Below, one piece after another: positions 11,480 to 23,298 of a stretch of 64,000 nucleotides of DNA. The stretch is taken from the NCBI GenBank assembly GCA_963556255.1, contig OY744613.1, forward strand, positions 41,640,633 to 41,704,632, in the 5' to 3' direction. The notes under the pieces were generated by a model that saw only the letters and a list, made by a program, of their open reading frames with translations, was not told the origin of the DNA and searched no databases. The first letter of the stretch is position 1, and each line of letters opens with the position of its first letter. The DNA is from Allolobophora icterica (taxonomy: Eukaryota; Annelida; Clitellata; Crassiclitellata; Lumbricidae). A program made the position numbers and the translations under genes.

Positions 11480-12575
11480 CTTTCAGGCTACCGACAATGT
11501 TGTGCACTTTCAGGATATCTTCTATTGCGGATGTTTTAAAAGAAACGTGAACGGCAGAAGTACCTTGCTTTAACTGCGTTGCATTAACTTCCTGCAATTC
11601 ATTAGCTCTAGCTCCTAAATCATGGACAGAGCGACAGATGTCGGTAGGAGTTCCCTTGGATTTTATTTCACTGCAGTATGCACTGAAGCTGCAAACTATT
11701 GCAATATATCTTTCAATTTCCTCATCTTTATTTTCATTTTCTTTCATCCATGTTGCCTTTCTCTGAGCCAATTCATCCAGTAGAACCTTTGCATGCATGT
11801 TGATAAGCTTTTTTAGTTCGCTTCTTCTTACCTTTATCGCAGTTTCAGCGATTTCTGATTCTTCTATGAACCTTCTCTTTTCCTCTTGCAACTCAAGTTT
11901 CTTTCCTTGACCTTCCTTTGAACCTTCAAGTACTTTCTTTCGGAAGATACCAATCTCGTCCCTAAAAGCATCCGCAACTTTGTTTACATCGGAACATTTG
12001 TGCATTTGATGACTCTCCGCGAAGCACATCATACAAATCACTTTCTTACAGTCAGCACAGTACATCTTCAGCTCTTCCTTATTATGTTGGTTGCAGTATG
12101 TAGCTACGAACGTCTTCATCAATTCATCCTTAAGCTGGCTTCCGAAAAGCACAACATGGTGATCTCTGCTTAACTTCTGGCGCTTATGTTGTGCAGAACA
12201 AATCTCACACATGTTTTCTCGGCATTCAACGCAGTATTTTGAAGCTTCATGTACTTCAATATCATTATCATCATCTTTATTTATTAAACACACGTCACAT
12301 GACACACTTGTCTTAAGTGGTTTGGATACCGTCGTTATTTCCTTCAATCTCTCCATGAAGAAGTTTTTCTGAAGACCACTCAGTCCATTTGGTGGTATGG
12401 TGAATTGTTGCCTACAGATCGGACAAGGCATTGTGTCTTCTGGATTCTTCTCTGATTTCAATCTAGTTGCTTCGAGACATTTGAGACAAAATGTGTGAAT
12501 ACATGGTAGCATTCTTGGATCTTTAAACATCTCGGTGCAAATGCAGCATTCCGTTATATCGCTTATCTGTTCCAT
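11480..12575 (-). CDS. TRIM copy B, N-terminal exon: RING, two B-boxes, coiled coil
   Basis: Encodes residues 1-365 of a TRIM-family protein, expected to act as a RING E3 ubiquitin ligase. The first in-frame ATG (MEQISDITE) is preferred; upstream codons are open but lack an ATG, and a TTTTCCTCATTGCAG acceptor just upstream suggests a separate 5' UTR exon. Visible domains: RING C3HC4 at about 10-54 (CCIC, CIHTFCLKC, CPIC), B-box 1 at about 93-140 (CDVC, CVEC, CEIC), B-box 2 at about 160-197 (CNQH, CADC, CMMC, H), then a charged coiled coil to about 290. The donor G|GTAAAT after SLK is phase 1. Spliced to 8731-7902 the frame stays open. Confidence 0.9.
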
Positions 12576-12679
12576 CGTTTGAAAATCCACGGGTTGCCAC
12601 TTACTGCTGCAATGAGGAAAATTATTTTACAAGTCAAGTACCGTATGTAAATTTAACATTTTCCTATTCTCAATGCCGC

Positions 12680-13140
12680 TAGATTTGATTGCCCGCCTCC
12701 CTAGGGTCTTACATACTTTCACTTTCATGTTTGAGCAATTTCATTGGTTTCGTCTCTGCTCGTGTTCAAGTCAAAGTTCTCATTCTTGTGCTTAAGTCTC
12801 AATTGGGCCTTGCTCCGAATTACCTACGTGACCTAATTCTTCGTCACCTTCTGTCGCTTCGTTCCGTCCTCTTCGATCTTTTGAGCGTCTCGACCTCTTA
12901 GTTCCCCATCTTCGGATTATTAAGGCTCAATCTAGATCGTTTGCCTACATTGAATCTTCCATGTTCAATCGACTCCCTCCTCTTGTTCGCATCACCTTTG
13001 TGGGAGCGCATCAACCTTCTTTTCTCATCTTAATTCCGACTTCTTTTCTCGAGGTATCTCGCACTGGAAGCGCCTCTGAATAGTGTATGCCGCGAAAGTC
13101 GCTTGGTAATTATCACAATACAAAACAACAATGATAGGTT
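12680..13140 (+). mobile_element. Degenerate LINE 3' end upstream of TRIM B
   Basis: The plus strand keeps reverse-transcriptase tail motifs (LKSQLGLAPNYLRDL, then a frame break, then a WNRLPP-like stretch) and ends with a tail rich in AATAC. It starts about 100 bp upstream of the TRIM coding start and is present at the same place in units C, D and E, so it was part of the ancestral unit. A promoter or 5' exon must lie in or beyond it. Confidence 0.65.
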
Positions 13141-13889
13141 GGGAAGTAACGATCGTTGTTTTCTACGTTTTGGAGGTTCTTATTGATTTAATTGTTATAA
13201 TCAGCCAGCAGATATCTGTTACTAAATCTATTGCGTTTTGCACGATGATTGCTTATATGACAAATGCAGGGTTAATACGCAATAGCAATGACAGCTTAGA
13301 GTAAACGCACACAGGTCATATTGAAATAAACGATAATTATGTCGGCGTGTAGAAAGGTTTTCCAATAACTGCAGCTTTCACTTTCGAAATCGGAGTCGAT
13401 GTGCATCGTAGTCTAATTATGTAAGCGCCGCAATACAAATGGTGTAAATATGTTTCCAGTGCGGACTTAAACAGTCTTGTCATCGTGACTGAGATTTTAG
13501 ACATTCGCATTTAGAAACTCGATTAAATTAAATGCATTTTACCTTTAGATGACTTCAAGATTTACATTGGTTACGTGACAGGCTGAAAATGGCGACGTTG
13601 GATCGGTCTACGAAAACATTCATAAACTGGTTCAGTGTTCTTAAGTGTTTAGGTTTTATGTAGCTCTATTCCCTCAAAGTGGCCCATTGGATATCCAGTG
13701 GACTTGTTTCGTATCAGCGGATTACGAATTTTGACTGTGGTTTCATTGGAAACCAATGGTGTCTATAGTGCATTTGTCGTTACGACAATAGAATAGAACA
13801 TAGTATTTATAACAATATTGGAAATGTTTGTGAATAGATTGGATTGAAATGATTTTGATTGGGTTGTGAAACCACAGTCAAAAAGCGAC

Positions 13890-14133
13890 AAGATTGAAGC
13901 TTGGTTTCTTTGGTCATGTTATGCGATCTGATGGGCTAGAAAAGGAAATGATGTTGGCTTGTGATGAGGGGAAAAAAAGACGGGGTCGACCAAGGAAGAA
14001 ATGGATGGATGAGATTCACGATGTAACTAGCATGAATCTGGAAGCACTAAGGGACCTGACTTCGAATAGGAAGCAATGGAGAATGTGTGTCATGGCGATC
14101 GCTAGAGCTCCAGGAGTTGACAGCACAAGGTGA
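13890..14133 (+). mobile_element. RTE-type LINE C-terminal fragment
   Basis: The 79 codons carry GFFGHVMR and GKKRRGRPRKKWMDE, the endmost motifs of RTE/BovB-class reverse transcriptases (gHv.R, RGRp...W). It is 5'-truncated and absent from the same place in units C and E (C goes directly from CTTGACTGGGTTGGG to GTCGTTTC). Confidence 0.7.
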
Positions 14134-14221
14134 CAAGGTGGTTCGTTTCAAGTCTAATCAGTTTGCGTTGAGTTGCGTTGGTTGTACTGTTAAGAGGGAA
14201 ATGGACCAGAAAAGATCAGAT

Positions 14222-14229
14222 TAGGCCTA
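14222..14229. other. TAGGCCTA footprint-like insertion
   Basis: Unit B reads cagatTAGGCCTAgaaagg; unit C (about 25770) reads cagattagaaagg. Exactly GGCCTA is gained at a TA. Confidence 0.85.
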
Positions 14230-15124
14230 GAAAGGAATATAAAGGATCGCATTGTATCAGGTTAAATTAGATAAGGTAGCGTAATATTCTGCTAAATAAG
14301 AAAAGATGGAAAGATGTAATTAGAATCAGAGTTATAGATGGAAGGAGAAATGGAGGACACAGAAAGAATTGTAGCCAACGCTGAGGAACAGAATTGACAT
14401 TTTTCAAACAAACGCACTTATTTTCTATGCAGGATATGATAGATGGCAAAGAAAATTAAATTGGACTTGAAGTACATCACGGCGGAAGTCAAAATCCAAT
14501 TAACAACTAATGGGTATGATGACTCAACTGCTAATTGACAGTTTCCCAGAATTCGCTGAAATAAGACCCTTCACCTTAAGCGGCGCAAGGCAAGGCAACA
14601 ATTGCATGAACGAATCGTGGAGACTAATAAGACAAATTTTACCAGTGAGAACGACTCAACACATATAAGAATCTTGTACTATTACGTAAACGGGTTGAAC
14701 AGGCGCGGTCTTTGGCAGAAGAGAATCGCAGACTCCGGTTTCAGCGCCCCGAGATAAGTTAATTATACGTCAGTACAACACTATTTTAAAGAAAACTTTA
14801 TATTATTTTACTACGTTTGGAATATGTCTAAAATCAATTACTTCGTCTCATGCTGTATTTTATGGGACAGGTAGGACCGGGGATTATTTTAATTGAAATA
14901 AACGGGTTGACCAGGCGAATGTATTAAATTAGGCTAAATTAGGCTTCAAAATGGTCCAAGTCCGACACTGCTGCACAGGGTCGCCTTACACTTTATTCAA
15001 CAAAACAAATTATGTATATATTTCTGATACGAACAATTTATTTCGTCTGAAACCCGACAATATTTTAATCGTCTGAATATCAATACTACAACTTACTTAT
15101 GGCAACAAGAACATACATAAATCT

Positions 15125-16073
15125 GGTGTACGGACTTTCGCTCATAGGACGATCGCTCATAGGACGATCGCTCATAGGACTATCGCTCATAGGGACTATC
15201 GCTCATAGGTACGATCGCACATAGGACGATCGCTCATAGGACTATCGCTCATAGGACGATCGCACATAGGACGATCGCTCATAGGACTATCGCTCATAGG
15301 ACGATCGCTCATAGGACGATCGCTCATAGGACGGTCGCTCATAGGACTGTCGCTCATAGGGACGATCGCTCATAGGGACTATCGCTCATAGGGACGATCG
15401 CTCATAGGGACTATCGCTCATAGGACTATCGCTCATACGGATCACACATACATATAAGCATAAAAGTAGGGACGCGAGCAATTAACATCCTATTAACTAG
15501 TAGATAGTTTTGAAGTATAGGCACATCAAAGTAGGGACATTTCAGAAATATTTGTGAAGTCTTTTGGAATATTTGATAAGTTTTATAATTGGTAGCCAAT
15601 TGGAAGTGTAGTTAATAATTGCTGGCTAATTGGAAGCTAATTGCTAGCTAATTAAATGGATCCATAAACTATGGTCTCAGTGTATTATCGATAACTGTAC
15701 TTTTCTATGGTCATATGAGCGATAGTCCTATGAGCGATAGTCCCTATGAGCGATCGTCCCTATGAGCGATAGTCCCTATGAGCGATCGTCCCTATGAGCG
15801 ATCGTCCTATGAGCGATCGTCCTATGGGCGATTGTCCTATGAGCGATCGTCCTATGAGCGATCGTCCTATGTGCGATCGTCCCTATGAGCGATAGTCCCT
15901 ATGAGCGATAGTCCTATGAGCGATCGTCCTATGACCGATCGTCCTATGAGCGATAGTCCTATGAGCGATCTTCCTATGAGCGATCGTCCCTATGAGCGAT
16001 CGTCCCTATGAGCGATCGTCCTATGAGCGACCGTCCTATGAGCGATCGTCCTATGAGCGATTGTCCTAGAACC
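15125..16073. mobile_element. Foldback (TU-like) transposon with 15-bp repeat arms, element 2
   Basis: The left arm (15125-15440) is about 20 tandem units of GGACGATCGCTCATA (15 or 16 bp); the right arm (about 15708-16073) is the same repeat inverted. The 8- or 9-bp target duplication is cataaatct at 15116-15124 and 16073-16081. Unit C (27550-27575) has the empty site. Ends read GGTGTACGGAC and, reversed, GGTTCTAGGAC, the same spacing as element 1 (GGTACTAGGAC). The arm unit differs from element 1 except for the leading GGAC and the 15-bp period. The spacer has no coding sequence. Confidence 0.88.
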
Positions 16074-16081
16074 ATAAATCT

Positions 16082-17100
16082 AGTCCATCTGCTTAGGTTC
16101 ACTTCTAATCATACGAGTGCCTAGAACCAGGTGAACGACGTTTCCATGGTTTCCTCATCAGCATTCAAGGCAGCAAATTCACATTTAATGTTAGGTTAAC
16201 GACAGACGTAACCTAGATACAGAACAGTAACAGCATCTTGTTTGCAACAAATATACGACTAATAAGGGTTCTTGTGTGGCCAGTTGCAGTGTGTGGCTTT
16301 TAGGACATGAAACATGAAGAAGGATGTGGAGCCAAGAATAACAGCATTTGAAAATGAAGTGTCTCCAGCAAATCATCGGGGCAAAATGGACTGCAACGAC
16401 GACAAACTAGTGGGTGTTGGAGACTGCATGCAGTAGAAAGGAGTCGATTTAGTATGGAATGTGCGGCGGAAAAGCTGAGAGCGTTAATAGAAAGAGATTG
16501 TATGATTTGATATATGGGAACTGTCTTCTGTCATCATTTCTCAAATTTATGCAGACATGAAATTCCTGCAACTACCAATAGCCAACTCAGTTCTGCCGAG
16601 AAGATTCTTTTCTCATCTTTCTTTCTGATTCGTAAATGGGGTTGGAATTTGTCATTGTTTCATAAATGTTATTTCTCTGCTAAGAAAGTGATTGTATTTA
16701 CAGCAGCGGCACTGTAGAACTCCAATCAGTGGCGCTCTCTAAGCTAGTCTATCTGGTATGGAAAAAGTCATTAAGAGCAAAATATGTATCTCTTAATGTT
16801 GATCAGTGAAGTAGAAGACGAGTAACCAGCGGCTTTCTCGCGCCCGCCCGCAGAGTCCAGCCAACAGATTCAAACATTGAGGATGAGGAAAGACGATAGA
16901 CTATGCGACCTCTATCGATGACTCACGTTTGTCTTTCCAACCAATCAGACAGACGACGACGAAGCGTTTTATTGCAATCCTAAGACTGTCCTCTTTAGCC
17001 AGGGCTGGGTCTGGAGCGCTTCTGAGTAGAACCCCGGAAGGGGCGCTATATAAATCCTCGCAATGACAAATAGTATTACTTTGAATGTCAAGGTTATTTG
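16082..17100. other. Outer 5' flank of unit B and junction with unit C
   Basis: Positions 16082 to about 16880 parallel 27570-28250 and 30699-30780 of unit C. From about 16930 a LINE 3' end remnant (GGCGCTATATAAATCCTCGC) leads into unit C, as it does into unit E at about 47370. No gene is seen. Confidence 0.55.
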
Positions 17101-17642
17101 CAGTGATGGGCACTAAACTATTTTTTTAGTTAAACTAAAACTATTTTCCAACTAAAAAAATAGTTTAACTAAAATTAGCAACTGAGTTTGGAAATTAGTT
17201 AACAAAACTAAAAAAAGTAGTTAAACTTTTCCCAACTTTTTTCCAACTTTTTACGACAAACATTTTAACAATAAAAGAGATTAAGTGAACTTTATTTATG
17301 CAAAGCGTCAATGACAATTTCACCTTCAAACTATGCAATGTGTACTGATCTGGCATACAGTTACACGTGTACTCTAAGTGGTGAATTTGAAAACACAGGT
17401 TGTTAATGCTAAAACCATGCAGTGTTAAAATGTTTTTTTTGCTGACAGTGTTCATTGTTCACTTTGTAAAAATAGTTGCATATTGCTGATTTTTTTAGTT
17501 AAACTTTTAATTAGCAACTACATTTTTTTAGTTAAACTATGGTTATAACTAAACTAGTTTTTTAGTTAAACTTTATCCTTAACTAAAAAATTTAGTTAAA
17601 CTAAAAGTTAGCAACTTTTTAGTTAACTATTGTCCATCACTG
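17101..17642. mobile_element. hAT-type MITE, AT-rich
   Basis: The ends are CAGTGATGGGCA and, reversed, CAGTGATGGACA, flanked by the perfect 8-bp duplication gttatttg (17093-17100 and 17643-17650). Unit E (about 47417-47430) has the uninterrupted site. The interior is packed with TTTAGTTAAACT-like words on both strands and has no transposase. Confidence 0.9.
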
Positions 17643-17959
17643 GTTATTTGAACTGATATACTGTAAGGCCAGTTACTTGATATAATAGATCACAGAAAGT
17701 GACAGAGATGGGCAGGCATCATCCTTCGGATTTCATGTAGCACAAACCCTAATCTGGAGATCGAGAACACCTTTCTAAGACTGATGTCTGTGAAAATATT
17801 ATATTTATGGCCACTTGTAACATCACGGTAAATGACCTCAAGTCGTGGGTTCAGTAAGAAAAATGGTCAAAGGGTGTCGGAAATGTGTTTTTGAATTCCT
17901 TCTTCACATAAATCCTAACTTGACACCAAAATCATCCGACTAAGAGCAATACATTACTA

Positions 17960-18225
17960 CAGTGCTTTTTTTTCTAGAAAAAAAGGTTCCGGAACTGAAC
18001 AATAGGTTCGGGAACTGAACAACAATGGAAGGGTTAAAATCCAGAGAAAAACGGGATTGGAGGTCGGAGGGGGTCTCAATAAATACTGAAATTAGTTCAC
18101 AACACTTAAATTAAATTAAAATAACCGAATTATTGTTCTCATTATGAAAATAAATTTTTTAAATTTAGTAACTGAAAAAAGGTCCGGAACGCCGTTCCGG
18201 CACGTTCCGGCTGAAAAAAGCACTG
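17960..18225. mobile_element. hAT-type MITE with CAGTGCTTTTTT termini (copy C)
   Basis: The same insertion as 271-534, so it predates the A/C duplication. Ends are CAGTGCTTTTTTT and, reversed, CAGTGCTTTTTTCAG. No coding sequence. Confidence 0.65.
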
Positions 18226-18555
18226 CTTTAAGATAAATCATTGACGCAATGCAATTTCAACTGTGTAGTCACAATGAGGAATTGGAAAGGCCTGGTACTG
18301 GAATTCTATTACTCAAGAGAATGGTCAATTAGATCAAATAATATTATAGCCTAATGTTTAATTTGGTCAGACTTTTAAAGCAGAAACACACAATTTAATA
18401 TTCACATTAGTAGTTGATTTAATCATGGAAGTGAGTGTAAATTTATACTTAGCCATTCTTCTACGAATTCGTTAGTTTCTTACTATTCTACTTAAGGTCA
18501 ATTTTTATATTGCTAGACGCGGTGTACAACATTCTGTAAACTGAGCAAATTCGTC

Positions 18556-19385
18556 CTAATAAATTTGATGAACATCAACTTCTTCAGATTTTCCGACAAG
18601 TAATTGTTTCTTGCGTTCATCGTAATGCAATGAAAGTAGCGAAGAAGGCATGCGCTCTTCAGATGTTAGAAGAATTTGTTTCCACTCAAGTGAACCTCGG
18701 TCGAACATAACCACACTGAATTGATTAGATTTAACCTGTTGAGCCAAGAACAGTCGATCGTTCTCTGAATCCAGAGACATATAATACGGATTTATGAGCT
18801 CTTGATCCTTTTCTTTCGACTGAAATTGGCGAAGTATTTGACCTTCGCTGCTCAATTCACTGATAACCCAAGGTCTTCTCCTTGCAGCATCAGATTTGTG
18901 AATTACGATGAATTGTCCATTGGATTCCTGTATGATATGGCGTGGACTCATAATGTCACGGGACAATGACATACTTCGAATGATATTGGCATCAGATCCA
19001 TAGGTTTCCAATTGGCTCAACCCGTTACAATCTCTCAATAGCAAAAGATATCCATCATTGGCCAATGACAGAGTTAATGGTTTGCCTACGATGGACATCC
19101 AATGAGTCACTCGACAGTAGTCAGTTAGCTTCCAGATGCATCTCTTCCGCCAATCAGAGATGTACAGACATTTTAACGTGTCACTTGCTACAACATGTTG
19201 GTAATCTAACAGCCCTCTTAACTGGATGTTCTTGTAAACGTGAAATGGATGTTGGTCCTCAAAGATACATAATACCGTAGTCCCAGTGACAGATTTGCAC
19301 AGAACATAGATTTTGTCGTCCAGTTTAGTCACAGCCAGAATATTATAATTCGGACATTTGAGTGTTTCGATGAATTCAACTGAAA
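18556..19385 (-). CDS. TRIM copy C, C-terminal NHL-like propeller exon
   Basis: Last exon of the gene starting at 24391. The acceptor TTTATTCAG precedes 19385; joining to the donor at 23299 gives SLK-VSVEFIETLKC and an open 640-residue product. The propeller region has the same repeated motifs as the other copies (KLDDKIYVLCK, CRVTHWMSIVGK, LSLANDGYLLLLRD, IIQESNGQFIVIH, NDRLFLAQ) and no stops. It matches the disabled exon at 865-1700 almost exactly, minus the TAGGCCTA insertions. No clear AATAAA lies close downstream; ATTAAA at 18418-18423 is a weak candidate. Confidence 0.87.
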
Positions 19386-21762
19386 CTGAATAAATGAAAG
19401 ATTGAACTTGTTATCTCTTTTCAATCAATCAATCAATTTTCGCTTAGTTATAGACTCAAGCTCACATTATCGCAACTTTTTACATAGAAATAATTTATAG
19501 GAGAGGAAGTAACTATTAATCTGTGGTTATGCTATGGGTGAAAGTATTTTAGAATAATGTTTGTCGAAAGTATTTTAGAATAATGTTTGTTATAAATAAT
19601 GGAGAGCCTATAGTTTAATAAACAGTTGTTAAAAACGATAGAAACTAAATAAAAAACGGAAAAAACGTCGTTTTTTTCGAAAAAATAAAAAACGAGAAAA
19701 CGGGAAAAAACGACAAAAGAAAATAATTTGACTATCTCGTATCTTGTAGGCCCGACTGCAAAAATTAACAGACAGTAAATAAATAAAGTTACGTATAAGA
19801 AATAAAAGACGGAAAAAAAACGATAAGAAAAATGAAAAATTAAAAAACGTTTTTGGGAAAAAATAACAGCGAAAAAAAACGGTTTTAACAACTATGGTTT
19901 AAAGAGAGACAGTATAAATGTTTAAATAGTACTCGAGGAATAAAATTTTGATCATCCTTTTCAGGAAGTAAGAATCCGTGGGGTCGTGAGCGAAGTTCGT
20001 ACCGGCCTGGACCACGGTGCGGTGGAAATAGCTTATGTAGTTCATGGCTTTCGTTAGTTTTCACAGACGCAAATTCGTTCGTCTTACCTTACTTCAAATA
20101 ACATTTGCACGCTGTGACTGAAGAAACCCATGTAAGTACGCAAGGCATTACGAAAATAACTAGAAATTTGAATAAACATTACGTGTGGGCCTATTCAGTA
20201 CTACCACTATAAGATATCGGGAATTTGTGGCTTTTGCAGTTACTTTCTGTCTGTTCTTTTAGATTGGTCAATTTCAGACTTTAGACTCACGTGCAATAAC
20301 TGGAATATGAGTTCCTAATAAGCTAACCTTTAGGATAAAGGTCGATTCCTAAATTTAATTACACAACTGTACATCATTTTGACGTCTGTATATTTTGTAA
20401 TGTTTTCTGTGTCAACAGATATGTCGCCACTATACCATCAGGATTAAATTTAAATAGTACGGAGAAAAATATGATTTAAATTTTATTTTATCGCAAAAAA
20501 ATGATAAATTCTTGGAAATCTGGTTGTTCTTTTTTCATCTTTTTTCATCAATAGCATAATTAAATATAGCATCCCTTGCTGTTCACAATTTTTATCGTAC
20601 TCTACTTCTGTAAGAATTTCATTTCGAAGAATTAAAAGAAATTCTTCAATTGACTACTAAAAGTCAATGTTGATTTAGAATATATATAAGAAACATTTTT
20701 TCTTAATTGGCGTTAAAATTTCTTTTAATTCTTCGAAATGAAATTCTTACTGAAGTAGAGTACGATAAAAATTGTGAGCTGCAAGGGATGCTAAATTAGG
20801 GTGACCACACGTCCCGGATTGTCCGGGACAGTCCCAGAATTGGAAGAAATGTCCCGCGTCCCGGACAAGTCCTTTCCGGGACAATGAAACGTCCCGGAAT
20901 GAATTTTTCTATTTTTAAGTACTTAGAATTTGCTATTTTAATTTTCCAATAATTAGTAAAACATAAATAACATCAACAAATACGCAGCGCTGCACAAAAT
21001 TAACAAATCTTCGGCACAGTGGTAGGCCTGATCTTAAGTGTATGGCTACTTATGGGTCTACTAACTGTGCGTCTACATTCTGCAATATACGCTGATATGG
21101 GCAGCTGAAGGAGGTCTATTCTAAAAAGCAGGAACTGACAATATACCAAAACTTTTCAAGATAGTCGCATTCATCATGAGCATACTTGCTTCAAATGCTG
21201 CAGTTAAACGGGTTTGAGGGAATCATTCTGGTCCGATACAAGAAACATCTGATGCTTAAAATTTAATGAGATTATTAAAGCAGAATTTCGGGTGAAGATG
21301 AACTTCGATATGGATTGCCAAACATTTAATAAGTTTCTCAAAGGCAACAAGGAGTTGTTGCGTTATGTAGGAAATGACAAAAAATACGGTATACGTTTCG
21401 ACACTAGTCTATATTGTTTATATCACGTACTTCACCTTTCTGCTTAGCACTCGGTGATGTCAATGCAGTCTCTGTCCAGTCTACTGAACATTTCATTTTT
21501 CATTTGTAGATCACAAATAGGTCTATGCCAAAAATAACAGTAGGCCTAATGCACATGACTGAGACCAACACACTTTATCAAGTCTTTGCTATATAGGCTT
21601 GAATTTTTTTTATTAATTTTAAACATTTTTGATTTTGAGTTTGAGCAATAAATTGACCACTTTGTGTATTTTGCCTCGTTTTCTTTCTAGTTAAATCAAT
21701 TATAAATAAAATGCTTCATTTTGGTCTAAAATCTTACAAATATATTTCAGTTGAGGCATTTC

Positions 21763-21765
<3 letters not shown>

Positions 21766-21845
<80 letters not shown>
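21766..21845. repeat. (TA)n microsatellite
   Basis: About 40 uninterrupted TA units. In copy A this position is replaced by a short TA run, an inverted copy of flanking sequence (4051-4091) and another TA run. Confidence 0.97.
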
Positions 21846-21849
<4 letters not shown>

Positions 21850-22263
21850 TTAAGCGTTATTAGTTAGACTTAGTTAAGACCTAAAAAGTACCCATGCAGT
21901 TTACATATAACTCATGTTTACCAAATCATGTATCCGATATTGGATCTTTTCAGCTGCCATCATTTAATTTGCAATAGAAATAGCAGGGCTTCCCTGGATT
22001 GCGGGACTTCCATCCCTTTAGGGTTACCCTTTGCTATTCGCGACTAATAACCTACTAAGTATACTGTATGTTAAATTTATATGGCAATACGTGATATGAA
22101 ATTGTCTATTTTTACTAAAGGCTACTAAGTGCTTTCACTGTTAAATTGTTTCATACCAATATGTTATTGTACTAGGCACATCACGTCTATCGGATGCTCA
22201 TAACATACTGTAATTGTCGTGAATATCAATAAAGATTGATTGATTGATTGATTGATATATATA

Positions 22264-22687
22264 TAAATAAAGAGAAGACTCTGTCTGTCTGTCACAGCGA
22301 TATTTGACCGCGATCCATTTCTACAGCTTTGGACCTTTTCACTCCAAACCCTTCACTACTGTCTCGGGGTGGGCGTTACACACCCAGTGTAAGGCTTCGC
22401 GTCCCCCGTTTTAACCGCTTCCATGGTGTCCCGGGCCAAAACCTCTCCCAAACCCTCACTTTTTACCTGGTCCAAACAAATTCGAGTCGACCTATTTTCA
22501 TTCGCCAGATGGCGCCGCCCGAGAAGATTCTGTGTGTTTGACCGCCAATTATCTGTCACCGGCACGCATTTCTAAAGATTCGCCAGATGGCGCAGCCGTA
22601 GGGATTTCACTTCACATTAACTTTTGCTGCTTATTCGCTGCAGGGATTAAAACTTATAACCCCGGGCAACGCCGGGTAAACCAGCTA

Positions 22688-22688
<1 letters not shown>
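22264..22688 (+). mobile_element. Non-autonomous Helitron/Helentron-like element (copy C)
   Basis: Same element as 4621-5045: 3' hairpin CCCGG...CCGGG, short spacer, CTAG next to T, then a (TA)n tract at 22689-22738. No Rep/helicase coding is present. Identification rests on the termini. Confidence 0.55.
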
Positions 22689-22740
<52 letters not shown>

Positions 22741-23298
22741 TCAAATTAAATTAGGAGCTGAGCTCATTGGGAAGAGGGCTATATACATACAGTGCTTTTT
22801 CTGCCGGAATGGCGTTCCGGCACCTTTTCCAGCTATTAAAAATAATTTAATCATTCTCCTCCCCAAACCCCATCCCTTTTTTCGTTGGGCTTATCCCTCG
22901 ATTTAGCCTTTCCGTAATTGTTAAGTTCTGGAACCTTTTTTCTAGAAAAAAAAACTATATATATATCTGTGTGCGTGCGTGCGTGCGTGTGTGTGTGTGG
23001 TGTCCCGGAATGGCAGAAAAGAAATGTGGTCACCCAATGCTAAATTTAATTATGATAAAGTCAAAGGTGAGTGTGTAATAAGTTGGATGTAATATTTCAA
23101 AGTTAGCGACGTTAAGCGGTGAATCACTCGGAGAGTTCTTACTGAACATGCGCTACTTGGTGACTGTACAATTGTTGACGTGATAATTCCAGTCCGGTCT
23201 AGAGCACAATGATTATACCACCATAAGACAATGTTTCAACAGAACAAAGTAGTCAGCTATGCATGATGGTAAGAGTTAGTGACTATAGTTTTATATAC

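Larger units (their letters stand above)
13141..15124. other. Shared 5' flank of the TRIM unit (B version)
   Basis: Non-coding sequence found again upstream of C (24950-26230), D (44480-46200) and E (52440-53740), including the conserved string CAGGCTGAAAATGGCGAC near 13581. A plus-strand remnant of an RTE-type reverse transcriptase tail (motifs LGFFGHVMR and RGRPRKKWMDEI) sits at 13890-14133. No other gene is visible. Confidence 0.6.
20797..23037. mobile_element. hAT-like DNA transposon remnant with nested insertions (copy C)
   Basis: Ends TAGGGTGACCAC and, reversed, TTGGGTGACCAC, with a perfect 8-bp duplication tgctaaat at 20789-20796 and 23038-23045. The intron of TRIM C is about 2.2 kb longer than that of D because of it. 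It contains a LINE tail (22013-22258), a Helentron-like element and TA tracts. No transposase frame remains. Confidence 0.75.

Noticed and set aside
15130..16070. A CRISPR-like array because of the regular repeats
   Set aside because: Units are contiguous 15-mers without unique spacers, arranged as inverted arms with target duplications in an animal genome.
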